Shown here: positions 33,037 through 41,000 of the stretch, piece by piece
How positions within the stretch are numbered: position 1 is the first letter of the stretch
Layout of the letters: each line of letters opens with the position of its first letter
DNA from: Sarcina sp034439435
GTDB taxonomy: Bacteria; Bacillota; Clostridia; Clostridiales; Clostridiaceae
Assembly (NCBI RefSeq): GCF_034439435.1
Contig: NZ_JAPCKJ010000006.1
Location: forward strand, 1 to 64,000
Length of the DNA: 64,000 nucleotides
Direction: 5' to 3'
The notes under the pieces: model-generated
The model's database searches: none
What the model was told of the DNA's origin: nothing
Seen by the model: only the letters and a program-made list of their open reading frames with translations
Position numbers and translations under genes: made by a program

Positions 33037-33774
33037 ATGTTAAAAGTTAAGTTATTACAATATACACCTGAACCAGAAAAGACAATAGCAGCAGCGGCTA
33101 AATTATGCTATAGTCCTGTAGGGGTTGATGATATATTAGGAAATTTAACTGATGAAGGAGCAGAGAAGTTTTTAAATATGCTTATGTCATATGGCCATAT
33201 GTCACCAATAGAGCATGTTTCCTTTACTTTTGCTGTAGAAGGAGTTTCAAGAAGCTTAACTCATCAGTTAGTTAGACATAGAATAGCATCTTACTCACAA
33301 CAATCTCAAAGATATGTTAAGTTAGATCAGTTTGAATACATAGTGCCACCAGCTATAGAGGAAGATGAGGTAGCTAAAAAGGTTTTTATTGATCAAATGA
33401 ATGGAGCACAAAAAGCATATGATGAGATAGTTGAAAGATTAAAAACTAAATATATTAGCAAAGGTATGGGAGAAAAATCTGCTGAGAAAAAGGCTATAGA
33501 AGATGCAAGATATGTATTTCCAAATGCTTGTGAAACAAAAATTGTATTTACTATGAATGCTAGAAGTTTAATGAATTTTTTCCATCATAGATGTTGTGAT
33601 AGAGCACAATGGGAAATAAGAAATATGGCTGAACAAATGGTTCATGAAGTTAAAAAAGTTGCACCAATATTGTTTAAAAACGCAGGTCCAAGTTGTGTAG
33701 CAGGTCCATGTCCTGAAGGAAAAATGTGCTGTGGAAAGCTTAAAGAGATGAGAGAATTATATCTTGGTAAATAG
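33037..33774 (+). CDS. thyX: Flavin-dependent thymidylate synthase ThyX
   Basis: A 245-residue FAD enzyme making dTMP from dUMP with methylene-tetrahydrofolate and NADPH. The ThyX motif is present as RHRIASYSQQSQRY (RHRxxSxxxxSxR). C-terminal ARSLMNFFHHR and a cysteine-rich tail (CVAGPCPEGKMCCGK) are seen in clostridial members. It replaces ThyA function if no thyA exists elsewhere. It lies in a cysS-sigH region operon between mrnC and rlmB. Confidence 0.93.
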   Translation: MLKVKLLQYTPEPEKTIAAAAKLCYSPVGVDDILGNLTDEGAEKFLNMLMSYGHMSPIEHVSFTFAVEGVSRSLTHQLVRHRIASYSQQSQRYVKLDQFEYIVPPAIEEDEVAKKVFIDQMNGAQKAYDEIVERLKTKYISKGMGEKSAEKKAIEDARYVFPNACETKIVFTMNARSLMNFFHHRCCDRAQWEIRNMAEQMVHEVKKVAPILFKNAGPSCVAGPCPEGKMCCGKLKEMRELYLGK

Positions 33775-33796
33775 AAAATTTTAAGGAGAGAACAAA

Positions 33797-34666
33797 ATGA
33801 CAAAGTCAGAAAATAAATATAAACAATTAACTCGTAAGCAAAAGTATGCTTTAGAAAGAGAACAAAGATCAAGAGAAGAAAAATATGCTAGAAATAATAG
33901 AAGTTTCGTTGAAGAAGAAGTTAAAGTAAGAGAAGATTTAGTAGAAGGAAGAAATGCTGTTATAGAATTATTAAAGTCAGATAAGACTATAGAGCAAATA
34001 TTTATAGCTAATGGAAAAATGGAAGGTTCAATAAACAAAATTTTAGGATTAGCTAAAGAAAAGAAAATAGTTGTAAAAGAAGTTGATAGAAAGAAGCTTG
34101 ACCTAATGAGTGAAACTAAAGCTCATCAAGGGATAATAGCACAAATAACTCCTTTTAAATATAGTACTGTTGAAGATATATTAGATTTAGCTAAGAGTAA
34201 AAATGAAGATCCATTCATAGTTATTTTAGATGAGTTAGAAGATCCTCATAATTTAGGATCAATAGTAAGGACAGCAGAATTATGTGGTGCTCATGGTATT
34301 ATAATTCCAAAGAGAAGAAATGTTGGAGTAACTGGAACTGTTTATAAAGCTTCTGTGGGAGCTATTGAGCATATGAAAATAGCAAAAGTTACTAATATAA
34401 ACAATGCTATTGAAGAATTAAAGGCTAATAATGTATGGATATATGGAGCTGATATAGCTGGAGAAGAGTACAGTTATGAAACAAACTTCAAAGGAGCTTG
34501 TGGAATAATTATAGGTAGTGAAGGTAGAGGAATGTCTAATCTAACTAAAAAGAAATGCGATAAATTAGTTAAAATACCAATGGTTGGAAAAATTAATTCT
34601 TTAAATGCTTCAGTTGCAGGTGGTATAATGATGTATGAGGTATTAAAATCAAGAATAATAAAGTAG
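33797..34666 (+). CDS. rlmB: 23S rRNA (guanosine-2'-O-)-methyltransferase RlmB
   Basis: A 289-residue SPOUT-class methyltransferase. A basic, polar N-terminal extension of about 45 residues precedes the L30e-like substrate-binding domain and the knotted catalytic domain. Motifs LDELEDPHNLGSIVRTAE, IIGSEGRGMS and IPMVGKINSLNASVA are typical of the TrmH family. It modifies G2251 (E. coli numbering) of 23S rRNA. ATG follows AAGGAGAG. yacP follows closely. Confidence 0.9.
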   Translation: MTKSENKYKQLTRKQKYALEREQRSREEKYARNNRSFVEEEVKVREDLVEGRNAVIELLKSDKTIEQIFIANGKMEGSINKILGLAKEKKIVVKEVDRKKLDLMSETKAHQGIIAQITPFKYSTVEDILDLAKSKNEDPFIVILDELEDPHNLGSIVRTAELCGAHGIIIPKRRNVGVTGTVYKASVGAIEHMKIAKVTNINNAIEELKANNVWIYGADIAGEEYSYETNFKGACGIIIGSEGRGMSNLTKKKCDKLVKIPMVGKINSLNASVAGGIMMYEVLKSRIIK

Positions 34667-34681
34667 AAAAAGAGTGATAAA

Positions 34682-35191
34682 ATGAGAGTTATATTTATAG
34701 ATGGTTATAATGTTATAAATAGTTGGCCTAATTTAAAAAAGTCAAAAAATTATAGCTATGACATAGCAAGAACAGAGCTTACAGAAATGCTTGAAAACTA
34801 TGCTGCTTTTAACTCTTGTAGAATTTATTTGGTTTTTGATGCACATAAGGTTGCTGGGAATATAGAGAGTAAAGAGGTATCTGGAAATATAATTACTGTC
34901 TTTACAAAAGAAGGCGAAATTGCTGATGCATATATTGAGAGAATGGTAGATGAATTAGGAAGAAAGGTTGAAGTTATTGTTGTAACCTCAGATAGATTAG
35001 AACAACAAACTATCTTCCAAAGAGGGGCTGTCAGAATGTCATCTATTGAATTCTACAATGAAGTATTAAAAGTTCAGGATAACATTAGAAAAAAGGCAGA
35101 AAAAAATAAATCTGAAATAGGTAAAAACTTTTTAGGAGATACCTTAGAGGAAAGTGTATTAGAAAAATTAGAAAAAATGAGAAGAGGGTAA
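34682..35191 (+). CDS. yacP: NYN-domain ribonuclease YacP (Rae1-like)
   Basis: A 169-residue NYN (PIN-like) nuclease. The start RVIFIDGYNVINSW and the acidic residues in VFDAHK and VVTSD are family hallmarks. The Bacillus homologue Rae1 cuts mRNA inside the ribosomal A site. It sits between rlmB and sigH as in Bacillus. The ribosome binding site (GAGTG) is weak. Confidence 0.88.
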   Translation: MRVIFIDGYNVINSWPNLKKSKNYSYDIARTELTEMLENYAAFNSCRIYLVFDAHKVAGNIESKEVSGNIITVFTKEGEIADAYIERMVDELGRKVEVIVVTSDRLEQQTIFQRGAVRMSSIEFYNEVLKVQDNIRKKAEKNKSEIGKNFLGDTLEESVLEKLEKMRRG

Positions 35192-35272
35192 TATTGACTA
35201 AGTAAAATATAAATCTTATAATTTATTTGTAATTTATTGGATATAAGGTTTCTATCTGGGGGTGTAGAGAAT

Positions 35273-35920
35273 ATGGGGATTACTTATGATTTAGCTAAAA
35301 TTGATAATTGCGAAGAATTTAAAGATCTAACAGATAAAGAAATTGTTATACTAGCTAAGAATGGTGAAAATAGGGCTCAAGAATATATAATAAGTAAGTA
35401 TGAGCAGTTTGTAAGAGCTAAATCTAAATCATATTTTCTTATAGGAGCAGATAAAGAGGATATATACCAAGAGGGAATGATTGGATTATATAAAGCTATA
35501 AGAGACTTTAATCCAGAAAAATTTGCGTCATTTAAAAGTTTTGCGGAACTTTGTGTTACTAGACAAATAATAACTGCAATAAAAACAGCAACAAGGCAAA
35601 AACATATCCCGCTTAATACGTATATCTCTCTAAGCAAACCTATTTATGAAGAGGAATCTGATAGAACTCTTTTAGATACTGTTGTGGGAATAACAATTAC
35701 AGATCCTGAATCATTGATCATAGGTAAGGAAGAGGTTGAAAAAATAGAAAGTGCAATAAATAGTGTGCTTTCAGAATTAGAATTAGAAGTGTTACATTCT
35801 TATTTAGATGGTAAATCATATCAGGAAATTGCTTGTGATTTAGATAGAGAAGCTAAATCTATAGATAATGCACTACAACGTGTAAAAAGAAAGCTTGAAA
35901 AATGTTTAAACATTAAATAA
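35273..35920 (+). CDS. sigH: RNA polymerase sigma-H factor
   Basis: A 215-residue sigma-70 family factor directing early sporulation genes, with spo0A and related genes as targets in relatives. Region 2 carries AKSKSYFLIGADKEDIYQEGMIGLYKAIRDF, and the C-terminal region 4 ends in a helix-turn-helix (SYQEIACDLDREAKSIDNALQRVKRKL). ATG at 35273 lies eight bases after GGGGGTG; a TTG at 35237 has no site. It ends the conserved cysS-sigH gene run. Confidence 0.92.
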   Translation: MGITYDLAKIDNCEEFKDLTDKEIVILAKNGENRAQEYIISKYEQFVRAKSKSYFLIGADKEDIYQEGMIGLYKAIRDFNPEKFASFKSFAELCVTRQIITAIKTATRQKHIPLNTYISLSKPIYEEESDRTLLDTVVGITITDPESLIIGKEEVEKIESAINSVLSELELEVLHSYLDGKSYQEIACDLDREAKSIDNALQRVKRKLEKCLNIK

Positions 35921-35938
35921 TGCAATTTTTTAAAAGTA

Positions 35939-35967
35939 TTGACAAAGAATTTTATTAGTAGTAAAAT
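35939..35967 (+). promoter_or_regulatory. Promoter of the tRNA-Thr/tuf transcript
   Basis: TTGACA (35939-35944) and TAAAAT (35962-35967) are 17 bases apart. Transcription should start near 35974, about 28 bases before tRNA-Thr, and read through into tuf. Confidence 0.8.
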
Positions 35968-36002
35968 TTTTATGGCATAGGTAAATTAAATGAATGTAAG
36001 GT

Positions 36003-36078
36003 GCTCACGTAGCTCAGTCGGCAGAGCGTCGCCTTGGTAAGGCGGAGGTCGTCGGTTCAATCCCGATCGTGAGCTCCA
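36003..36078 (+). tRNA. tRNA-Thr (anticodon GGT)
   Basis: A 76-base cloverleaf with acceptor GCTCACG pairing with CGTGAGC, discriminator T and encoded CCA at 36076-36078. The anticodon GGT is at 36036-36038. Its place directly before tuf repeats the tRNA-Thr/tufB/secE/nusG order known from enterobacteria. Confidence 0.95.
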
Positions 36079-36144
36079 ATCCAAAATAAGGAAAATACAA
36101 CACGCTAGGTAGAGTTTATTTGAATTTTAAAGGAGGAATTTGCA

Positions 36145-37338
36145 ATGTCAAAAGCAAAATTTGAAAGAAGCAAACCACACGTTAACATTGGAACAATCGG
36201 TCACGTAGACCACGGTAAAACAACTTTAACAGCAGCTATAACAACAGTTTTAGCACAAGCTGGTGGAGCAGAAGCATTCAAATACGATGAAATAGATAAA
36301 GCTCCAGAAGAAAAAGAAAGAGGAATCACAATCAACACAGCTCACGTTGAGTACGAAACAGCTAATAGACACTACGCTCACGTTGACTGCCCAGGACATG
36401 CTGACTATGTTAAAAACATGATCACAGGAGCAGCTCAAATGGACGGAGCTATCTTAGTTTGTTCAGCAGCTGATGGTCCAATGCCTCAAACAAGAGAGCA
36501 TATCCTATTATCATCAAGAGTTGGAGTTGACCACATCGTAGTATTCTTAAACAAAGCAGATATGGTTGACGACGAAGAATTATTAGAATTAGTTGAAATG
36601 GAAGTTAGAGAGTTATTAAGCGAGTACAACTTCCCAGGAGATGACATTCCAGTAATCAAAGGATCAGCTTTAGTAGCATTAGAAAACCCAACTGACGAAG
36701 CTGCAACAGCTTGTATCAGAGAGTTAATGGAAGCAGTTGATACTTACATCCCAACACCAGAAAGAGCAACAGATAAGCCATTCTTAATGCCAGTAGAGGA
36801 CGTATTCACAATCACTGGTAGAGGAACAGTTGCAACAGGAAGAGTTGAAAGAGGAGTTCTACATGTAGGAGACGAAGTAGAAGTAATCGGATTAACTGAA
36901 GAAAGAAGAAAAACTGTTGTAACAGGAATCGAAATGTTCAGAAAGTTATTAGATGAAGCACAAGCTGGAGATAACATCGGAGCATTATTAAGAGGTATCC
37001 AAAGAACTGACATCGAAAGAGGTCAAGTTTTAGCTCAAACTGGAACAATCAACCCACATAAAAAATTCGTAGGTCAAGTATACGTACTTAAAAAAGAAGA
37101 AGGTGGAAGACATACTCCATTCTTCGATGGATATAGACCACAATTCTACTTCAGAACAACAGACGTTACAGGATCAATCAAATTACCAGACGGAATGGAA
37201 ATGGTTATGCCTGGAGACCACATCGATATGGAAGTTGAATTAATCACTGAAATCGCTATGGATGAAGGATTAAGATTCGCTATCAGAGAAGGTGGAAGAA
37301 CTGTAGGTTCAGGAGTTGTTACTTCAATAATCGAGTAG
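36145..37338 (+). CDS. tuf: Elongation factor Tu, first copy
   Basis: A 397-residue GTPase bringing aminoacyl-tRNA to the ribosome. G1 GHVDHGKTT (residues 18-26), DCPGHADY (G3) and NKADM (G4) are all intact. The protein is the same as the copy at 52159-53352, and I see no base difference between the coding regions. Identity runs from the ribosome binding site TTAAAGGAGG to the stop, where this copy has TAG and the other TAA. It is co-transcribed with tRNA-Thr and ends at a terminator before rpmG. Confidence 0.97.
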   Translation: MSKAKFERSKPHVNIGTIGHVDHGKTTLTAAITTVLAQAGGAEAFKYDEIDKAPEEKERGITINTAHVEYETANRHYAHVDCPGHADYVKNMITGAAQMDGAILVCSAADGPMPQTREHILLSSRVGVDHIVVFLNKADMVDDEELLELVEMEVRELLSEYNFPGDDIPVIKGSALVALENPTDEAATACIRELMEAVDTYIPTPERATDKPFLMPVEDVFTITGRGTVATGRVERGVLHVGDEVEVIGLTEERRKTVVTGIEMFRKLLDEAQAGDNIGALLRGIQRTDIERGQVLAQTGTINPHKKFVGQVYVLKKEEGGRHTPFFDGYRPQFYFRTTDVTGSIKLPDGMEMVMPGDHIDMEVELITEIAMDEGLRFAIREGGRTVGSGVVTSIIE

Positions 37339-37371
37339 TTTTAAGCAAAACAACATATAGTTTATCATAAT

Positions 37372-37402
37372 AAGGACTGGGTTAAATAACCTAGTCCTTT
37401 AC
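37372..37402 (+). terminator. Terminator after the first tuf
   Basis: AAGGACTGGGTTA pairs with TAACCTAGTCCTT, followed by a short T-run. Downstream, TTGACA at 37417-37422 and GATAAT at 37438-37443 may form a promoter for rpmG-secE-nusG, though the 15-base spacing is short. Confidence 0.75.
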
Positions 37403-37520
37403 ATAGCCAACGTTTGTTGACACTTGTGTATATTTATGATAATGTATTTTAGTAATAAACTAGCAGTGTATTGGTAGATAGAACTACTTTTAATATACAA
37501 CAAAACTGGAGGTGCTGAAC

Positions 37521-37670
37521 GTGAGAGTAAAAGTAACTTTAGCATGTACTGAGTGCAAGCAAAGAAACTACAACACTATGAAAAACAAGAAAAACGATCC
37601 TAATAGAATAGAGATGAAAAAATACTGCAAGTTCTGTAAGACTCATACTCTTCACAGAGAAACTAAGTAG
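37521..37670 (+). CDS. rpmG: 50S ribosomal protein L33
   Basis: A 49-residue L33 of the zinc-binding kind, with CTEC near the start and CKFC near the C-terminus. The C-terminal ending KTHTLHRETK is typical. GTG start follows CTGGAGGTG. It leads the rpmG-secE-nusG run, the usual Firmicute order. The four-cysteine form implies no zinc-free paralogue is needed at this locus. Confidence 0.93.
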   Translation: MRVKVTLACTECKQRNYNTMKNKKNDPNRIEMKKYCKFCKTHTLHRETK

Positions 37671-37721
37671 TGTTTTGAATGAAAAAATTCTAATACATTA
37701 TGGTGTTAAGGATGTGAATTT

Positions 37722-37946
37722 ATGGCTGCAAAGCAAAATGTAAATGAAAAAAGCAGAGGCTTTGGAATAACAAAGTTCTTTAGAGGGGTTAAGGCAGAAA
37801 TCAAAAGAATAACTTGGCCACCAAAAGAAGAAGCTAAAAAGGCCATTATTGCAGTAATAATATTTACTGTAATATCTATTGCCCTAATAGGTGCAATGGA
37901 TTTTGTATTTAAGAACCTCTTTGAGTTAGTGTTTGGACTTAAATAA
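37722..37946 (+). CDS. secE: Preprotein translocase subunit SecE
   Basis: A 74-residue single-span membrane protein. A basic amphipathic helix ending in KRITWPPKEEA leads to one transmembrane helix (about 45-64), the minimal SecE of Gram-positive bacteria. It clamps SecY, whose gene begins at the far right of this window. ATG follows AAGGATGTG. It is followed by nusG. Confidence 0.93.
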   Translation: MAAKQNVNEKSRGFGITKFFRGVKAEIKRITWPPKEEAKKAIIAVIIFTVISIALIGAMDFVFKNLFELVFGLK

Positions 37947-37961
37947 TATAAGGGAGGTTTG

Positions 37962-37988
37962 GTGATTTTATTCACCGGTATAATATGA
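37962..37988 (+). CDS. Putative eight-codon leader reading frame overlapping nusG start
   Basis: GTG at 37962 opens an eight-codon frame (MILFTGII) whose TGA overlaps the nusG ATG as ATGA. The only Shine-Dalgarno sequence, AGGGAGG (37951-37957), lies four bases before this GTG and about 27 before nusG. The frame also contains a small hairpin, GGTGA/TCACC (37961-37976). This suggests translational coupling or a hairpin that brings the site close to nusG. Expression is not proven. Confidence 0.4.
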   Translation: MILFTGII

Positions 37989-38506
37989 GTGATAGAGCTA
38001 GATGGTACGTAGTACACACATATTCAGGATACGAAAACAAAGTTAAAGCAAATCTTGAGAAGACTATAGAGAACAGAAACTTAGAATCTTTGATCTTAGA
38101 CATTCAAGTTCCAATGGAAGAATGTGCAGAAGAGAAAGATGGTAAGATAAAAGTTACTTTAAAGAAAAAATTCCCAGGATATGTTATAGTAAACATGGTT
38201 ATGACAGACGAATCTTGGTATGTCGTAAGAAATACAAGAGGAGTAACTGGCTTTGTAGGTCCAGGGTCAAAACCTGTACCGCTTACCGATGAAGAGGTAG
38301 ATTCTATGGGAGTAATGAAAACTGCTATGGATATTGACTTGGAGGTAGGAGAAACTATAAACATTATTTCAGGAGCTTTAAGTGGCTTTGCTGCTATAAT
38401 CCAAGAAATAAATGTTGAAAAAGGCAAAATTAAAGCCTTAGTAGATATGTTCGGTAGAGAAACTCTTGCTGAACTAGATTTTAATCAAGTAGAAAAATTA
38501 GATTAA
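37985..38506 (+). CDS. nusG: Transcription elongation/antitermination factor NusG
   Basis: A 173-residue NusG. The NGN domain begins RARWYVVHTYSGYENKVK and has FPGYVIVNM and TRGVTGFVG. The C-terminal KOW domain (ALSGFAAIIQEIN...GKIKALVDMFGRET) binds NusE/S10 or Rho. The ATG at 37985 fits the family start but has no Shine-Dalgarno sequence in the usual window; see the leader frame just upstream. It is followed by the leader of rplK. Confidence 0.94.
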   Translation: MSDRARWYVVHTYSGYENKVKANLEKTIENRNLESLILDIQVPMEECAEEKDGKIKVTLKKKFPGYVIVNMVMTDESWYVVRNTRGVTGFVGPGSKPVPLTDEEVDSMGVMKTAMDIDLEVGETINIISGALSGFAAIIQEINVEKGKIKALVDMFGRETLAELDFNQVEKLD

Positions 38507-38530
38507 AAATCAGACTAACGTCTCGATCAA

Positions 38531-38560
38531 GTGGGAGGGCGGAAGTCCGATAATTACCAC
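38531..38560 (+). promoter_or_regulatory. GTGGGAGG...ACCAC hairpin element before rplK
   Basis: GTGG (38531-38534) pairs with CCAC (38557-38560), with an inner CGGA/TCCG stem. A sister element with the same GTGGGAGG and TAnTACCAC ends lies before rplA (39020-39046). Such elements before L11 and L1 genes probably mimic the L1-binding site of 23S rRNA and mediate autoregulation by L1; this role is inferred from known L1 control in other bacteria. Confidence 0.65.
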
Positions 38561-38580
38561 AGTATAGGAGGAATAAACTC

Positions 38581-39006
38581 ATGGCTAAGAAAGTAACAGG
38601 AATGATAAAACTTCAACTTCCTGCAGGAAAAGCAACACCAGCACCACCAGTAGGACCAGCTTTAGGTCAACACGGTGTAAACATAATGGGATTCTGTAAA
38701 GAATTCAACGCAAAGACTGCTGATAAAGCTGGCTTAATAATACCAGTTGTAATAACTGTATATCAAGACAGATCATTCAGCTTCATACTAAAAACTCCAC
38801 CAGCTGCAGTTCTTATAAAGAAAGAATTAGGCTTAGAAAGTGGATCAGGTGTTCCAAACAGAACTAAAGTTGGAAACATCACTAAAGAGCAAATAAGAAA
38901 AATTGCTGAATTAAAAATGCCAGACTTAAATGCTGCAACAATCGAAACTGCAATGAGCATGATCGAAGGTACTGCTAGAAGTATGGGTGTAGTAGTAGTA
39001 GAATAA
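38581..39006 (+). CDS. rplK: 50S ribosomal protein L11
   Basis: A 141-residue L11. The proline-rich linker PAPPVGPALGQHGVNIMGFC (residues about 20-39) is complete, as is the C-terminal rRNA-binding domain with GTARSMG. It forms the GTPase-associated centre with the L10-L12 stalk and is needed for RelA sensing of stalled ribosomes. ATG follows TAGGAGG. A conserved hairpin element precedes it. Confidence 0.97.
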   Translation: MAKKVTGMIKLQLPAGKATPAPPVGPALGQHGVNIMGFCKEFNAKTADKAGLIIPVVITVYQDRSFSFILKTPPAAVLIKKELGLESGSGVPNRTKVGNITKEQIRKIAELKMPDLNAATIETAMSMIEGTARSMGVVVVE

Positions 39007-39019
39007 TTTATTCAAATCG

Positions 39020-39046
39020 GTGGGAGGTAAAAACCGCTAATACCAC
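39020..39046 (+). promoter_or_regulatory. GTGGGAGG...ACCAC hairpin element before rplA
   Basis: GTGG (39020-39023) pairs with CCAC (39043-39046) around a GGT/ACC inner stem. It is the sister of the element at 38531-38560 and ends just before the rplA ribosome binding site. Binding of L1 here could block initiation. Confidence 0.6.
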
Positions 39047-39063
39047 AAAGGAGGATTATATTA

Positions 39064-39753
39064 ATGGGAAAGAAATATATTGAAAGTTCAAAATTAATAG
39101 ATAAAAATGCATTATATACTCCAGCAGAAGCTTTAGAGCTTGCTGTTAAAACTGCAAAAGCTAAATTCGATGAAACTATCGAATTACACGTAAGATTAGG
39201 TGTAGACCCAAGACATGCTGACCAACAAGTTAGAGGAGCTGTTGTTCTTCCACACGGAACTGGTAAAGATGTTAAAGTTTTAGTTTTCGCTAAAGGTGAG
39301 AAAGCTAAAGAAGCAGAAGCTGCAGGAGCAGATTTCGTTGGAGCTGACGAATTAGTGCAAAAAATACAAGGTGAAAACTGGTTCGATTACGATGTAGTAG
39401 TTGCTACTCCAGATATGATGGGTGTAGTTGGTAGATTAGGTAGAGTATTAGGACCTAAAGGTTTAATGCCAAACCCAAAATCAGGAACAGTTACATTTGA
39501 CGTAGCTAATGCTATAAAAGAAATAAAAGCAGGTAAAGTTGAATATAGAGTAGATAAGACTGCTATAGTTCACTGTCCAATAGGAAAGAAATCTTTCGGA
39601 ACTGAGAAGTTAGTTGAAAACTTCACAGCTTTAATGGATGCTTTAGTAAAAGCTAAACCAGCTGCTGCTAAAGGACAATACTTAAAATCAGTTTCAGTTT
39701 CAGCTACTATGGGACCTGGAGCTAAAGTTAATCCAGCTAAAACTTTAGATTAA
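39064..39753 (+). CDS. rplA: 50S ribosomal protein L1
   Basis: A 229-residue two-domain L1 of the ribosomal E-site stalk. Hallmarks are VDPRHADQQVRGAVVLPHGTGK and GRLGRVLGPKGLMPNPKSGTV (residues about 118-138), the L1 signature. It follows rplK; L1 is a known translational repressor of its own operon in other bacteria, and hairpins matching that idea precede both genes. ATG follows AAAGGAGG. Confidence 0.97.
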   Translation: MGKKYIESSKLIDKNALYTPAEALELAVKTAKAKFDETIELHVRLGVDPRHADQQVRGAVVLPHGTGKDVKVLVFAKGEKAKEAEAAGADFVGADELVQKIQGENWFDYDVVVATPDMMGVVGRLGRVLGPKGLMPNPKSGTVTFDVANAIKEIKAGKVEYRVDKTAIVHCPIGKKSFGTEKLVENFTALMDALVKAKPAAAKGQYLKSVSVSATMGPGAKVNPAKTLD

Positions 39754-39767
39754 TTTTAATAAAATGC

Positions 39768-39796
39768 TTGACATAAGATTAAGCTCATGTTAAAAT
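39768..39796 (+). promoter_or_regulatory. Promoter of the rplJ-rplL transcript
   Basis: TTGACA (39768-39773) and TAAAAT (39791-39796), 17 bases apart, lie just after rplA and before the L10 leader. Confidence 0.8.
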
Positions 39797-39820
39797 AATT
39801 TTTGTTGAAAAAAGTGAATG

Positions 39821-39928
39821 AAAGTTTCCGTAGACAGTAGGTACCGTAAGGTATAACGTAGAACAACCTACCGAGGGCAATTATAGTGTATATAATAGTC
39901 TTCCTATGTCTACGGGAAGACTTTTCTT
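39821..39928 (+). ncRNA. L10 leader RNA with attenuator
   Basis: This is the ribosomal protein L10 leader. A central element (GTAGGTACC... ACAACCTAC, about 39837-39875) should be the L10(L12)4 binding site. A terminator is formed by AGTCTTCC (39897-39904) with GGAAGACT (39915-39922) and TTTTCTT. CCGTAGACA (39828-39836) is complementary to TGTCTACGG (39907-39915), which lies in the terminator, so an antiterminator is visible. Free L10-L12 would favour the terminated form. Confidence 0.85.
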
Positions 39929-39968
39929 ATTATATAAAGCAGTTAAAAACTGTGAGGAGGTGGACACA

Positions 39969-40469
39969 GTGAACAAAAACAGACAATTAAAAGAAGCTAA
40001 AGTTGCAGAAATCAAAGAGAAATTAGAAAAAGCTCAATCAGTTGTACTTGCTAGCTACCAAGGTTTAACAGTAGAACAAGATACAAACTTAAGAAAGAAC
40101 TTAAGAGAAGCAGGAATTGAGTACAAAGTTTACAAAAACACACTAGTTACTCTAGCTGCAAAAGAATTAGGTTTTGATGGAATAGTTGAATACTTAGAAG
40201 GTCCAGTTTCAATAGCTTTCGGTTACGAAGATGCTACTGCTCCAGCTAGAATACTTAACGATTTCGCTAAGGAAAACAAAAAGCTTGAGTTAAAAGCTGC
40301 TATAGTAGAAGGAACAGTTTATAATAAAGAAGAAACTGAGCAACTTGCTGCTATACCTTCAAGAGAAGTTTTACTTGCAAAACTTCTTGGAAGTATCAAA
40401 TCACCAGTATCAAACTTTGCATATTTATTAAGTGCAATTGCAGACAAGAAAGAAGAATCTGCTGAATAA
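39969..40469 (+). CDS. rplJ: 50S ribosomal protein L10
   Basis: A 166-residue stalk base protein that binds 23S rRNA and carries L7/L12 dimers on its C-terminal helix. The start is GTG at 39969, eight bases after GAGGAGGTG; reading upstream in the same frame enters the attenuator and is not used. N-terminal MNKNRQLKEAKVAEIKEKL and the GPVSIAFGYEDATAPAR segment are typical. Control is by the L10 leader. Confidence 0.96.
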   Translation: MNKNRQLKEAKVAEIKEKLEKAQSVVLASYQGLTVEQDTNLRKNLREAGIEYKVYKNTLVTLAAKELGFDGIVEYLEGPVSIAFGYEDATAPARILNDFAKENKKLELKAAIVEGTVYNKEETEQLAAIPSREVLLAKLLGSIKSPVSNFAYLLSAIADKKEESAE

Positions 40470-40526
40470 TTTATAAAAATAAAAGAAACTTAAAAAAACA
40501 GGAAAGAAATTTCGGAGGTGCGAATC

Positions 40527-40892
40527 ATGACAAAAGAGCAAATCATAGAAGCTATAAAAGAAATGAGTGTTTTAGAATTAAACGAGTTAGTTAAAGCTTG
40601 TGAAGAAGAATTCGGAGTAAGCGCTGCTGCTCCAGTTGCTGTTGTAGGCGGAGCTGCTGCAGGTGCTGCTGCAGAAGAAAAATCAGAGTTTGACGTAGTA
40701 TTAACTAATGCTGGTGCAAACAAAATAAAAGTAATCAAAGCAGTTAGAGAATTAACTGGATTAGGATTAAAAGAAGCTAAAGAAATAGTTGATGGAGCTC
40801 CTAAAACATTAAAAGAAGCTGTAGCTAAAGAAGAAGCTGAAGACATGAAAGCTAAATTAGCTGAAGTTGGAGCTGAAGTAGAGCTTAAGTAA
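40527..40892 (+). CDS. rplL: 50S ribosomal protein L7/L12
   Basis: A 121-residue acidic stalk protein. The N-terminal dimerisation part, an alanine-rich hinge (VSAAAPVAVVGGAAAGAAAE, about residues 35-54) and the globular C-terminal domain with GLGLKEAKEIVDGAPK are all present. It recruits translation GTPases. ATG at 40527 follows CGGAGGTG. A terminator hairpin follows before rpoB, likely partial. Confidence 0.97.
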   Translation: MTKEQIIEAIKEMSVLELNELVKACEEEFGVSAAAPVAVVGGAAAGAAAEEKSEFDVVLTNAGANKIKVIKAVRELTGLGLKEAKEIVDGAPKTLKEAVAKEEAEDMKAKLAEVGAEVELK

Positions 40893-40916
40893 TTAAAGCT
40901 TAATTTTAAAATATTA

Positions 40917-40948
40917 AAAGAGGTACTGAGTAGTGCCTCTTTTTTTTA
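40917..40948 (+). terminator. Terminator between rplL and rpoB
   Basis: AAAGAGGTACT (40917-40927) pairs with AGTGCCTCTTT (40932-40942), followed by eight T. It should lower read-through from the abundant ribosomal protein genes into rpoBC. Confidence 0.85.
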
Positions 40949-41000
40949 GCTCAAGAGATTGAGGGTTAAAAAATAATTTAAAGTAAATTTTTTAAGAATA

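Noticed and set aside
39906..39968. A longer rplJ starting inside the L10 attenuator
   Set aside because: The extension would be read from the terminator hairpin. The GTG at 39969 has a proper ribosome binding site and a family-typical N-terminus.
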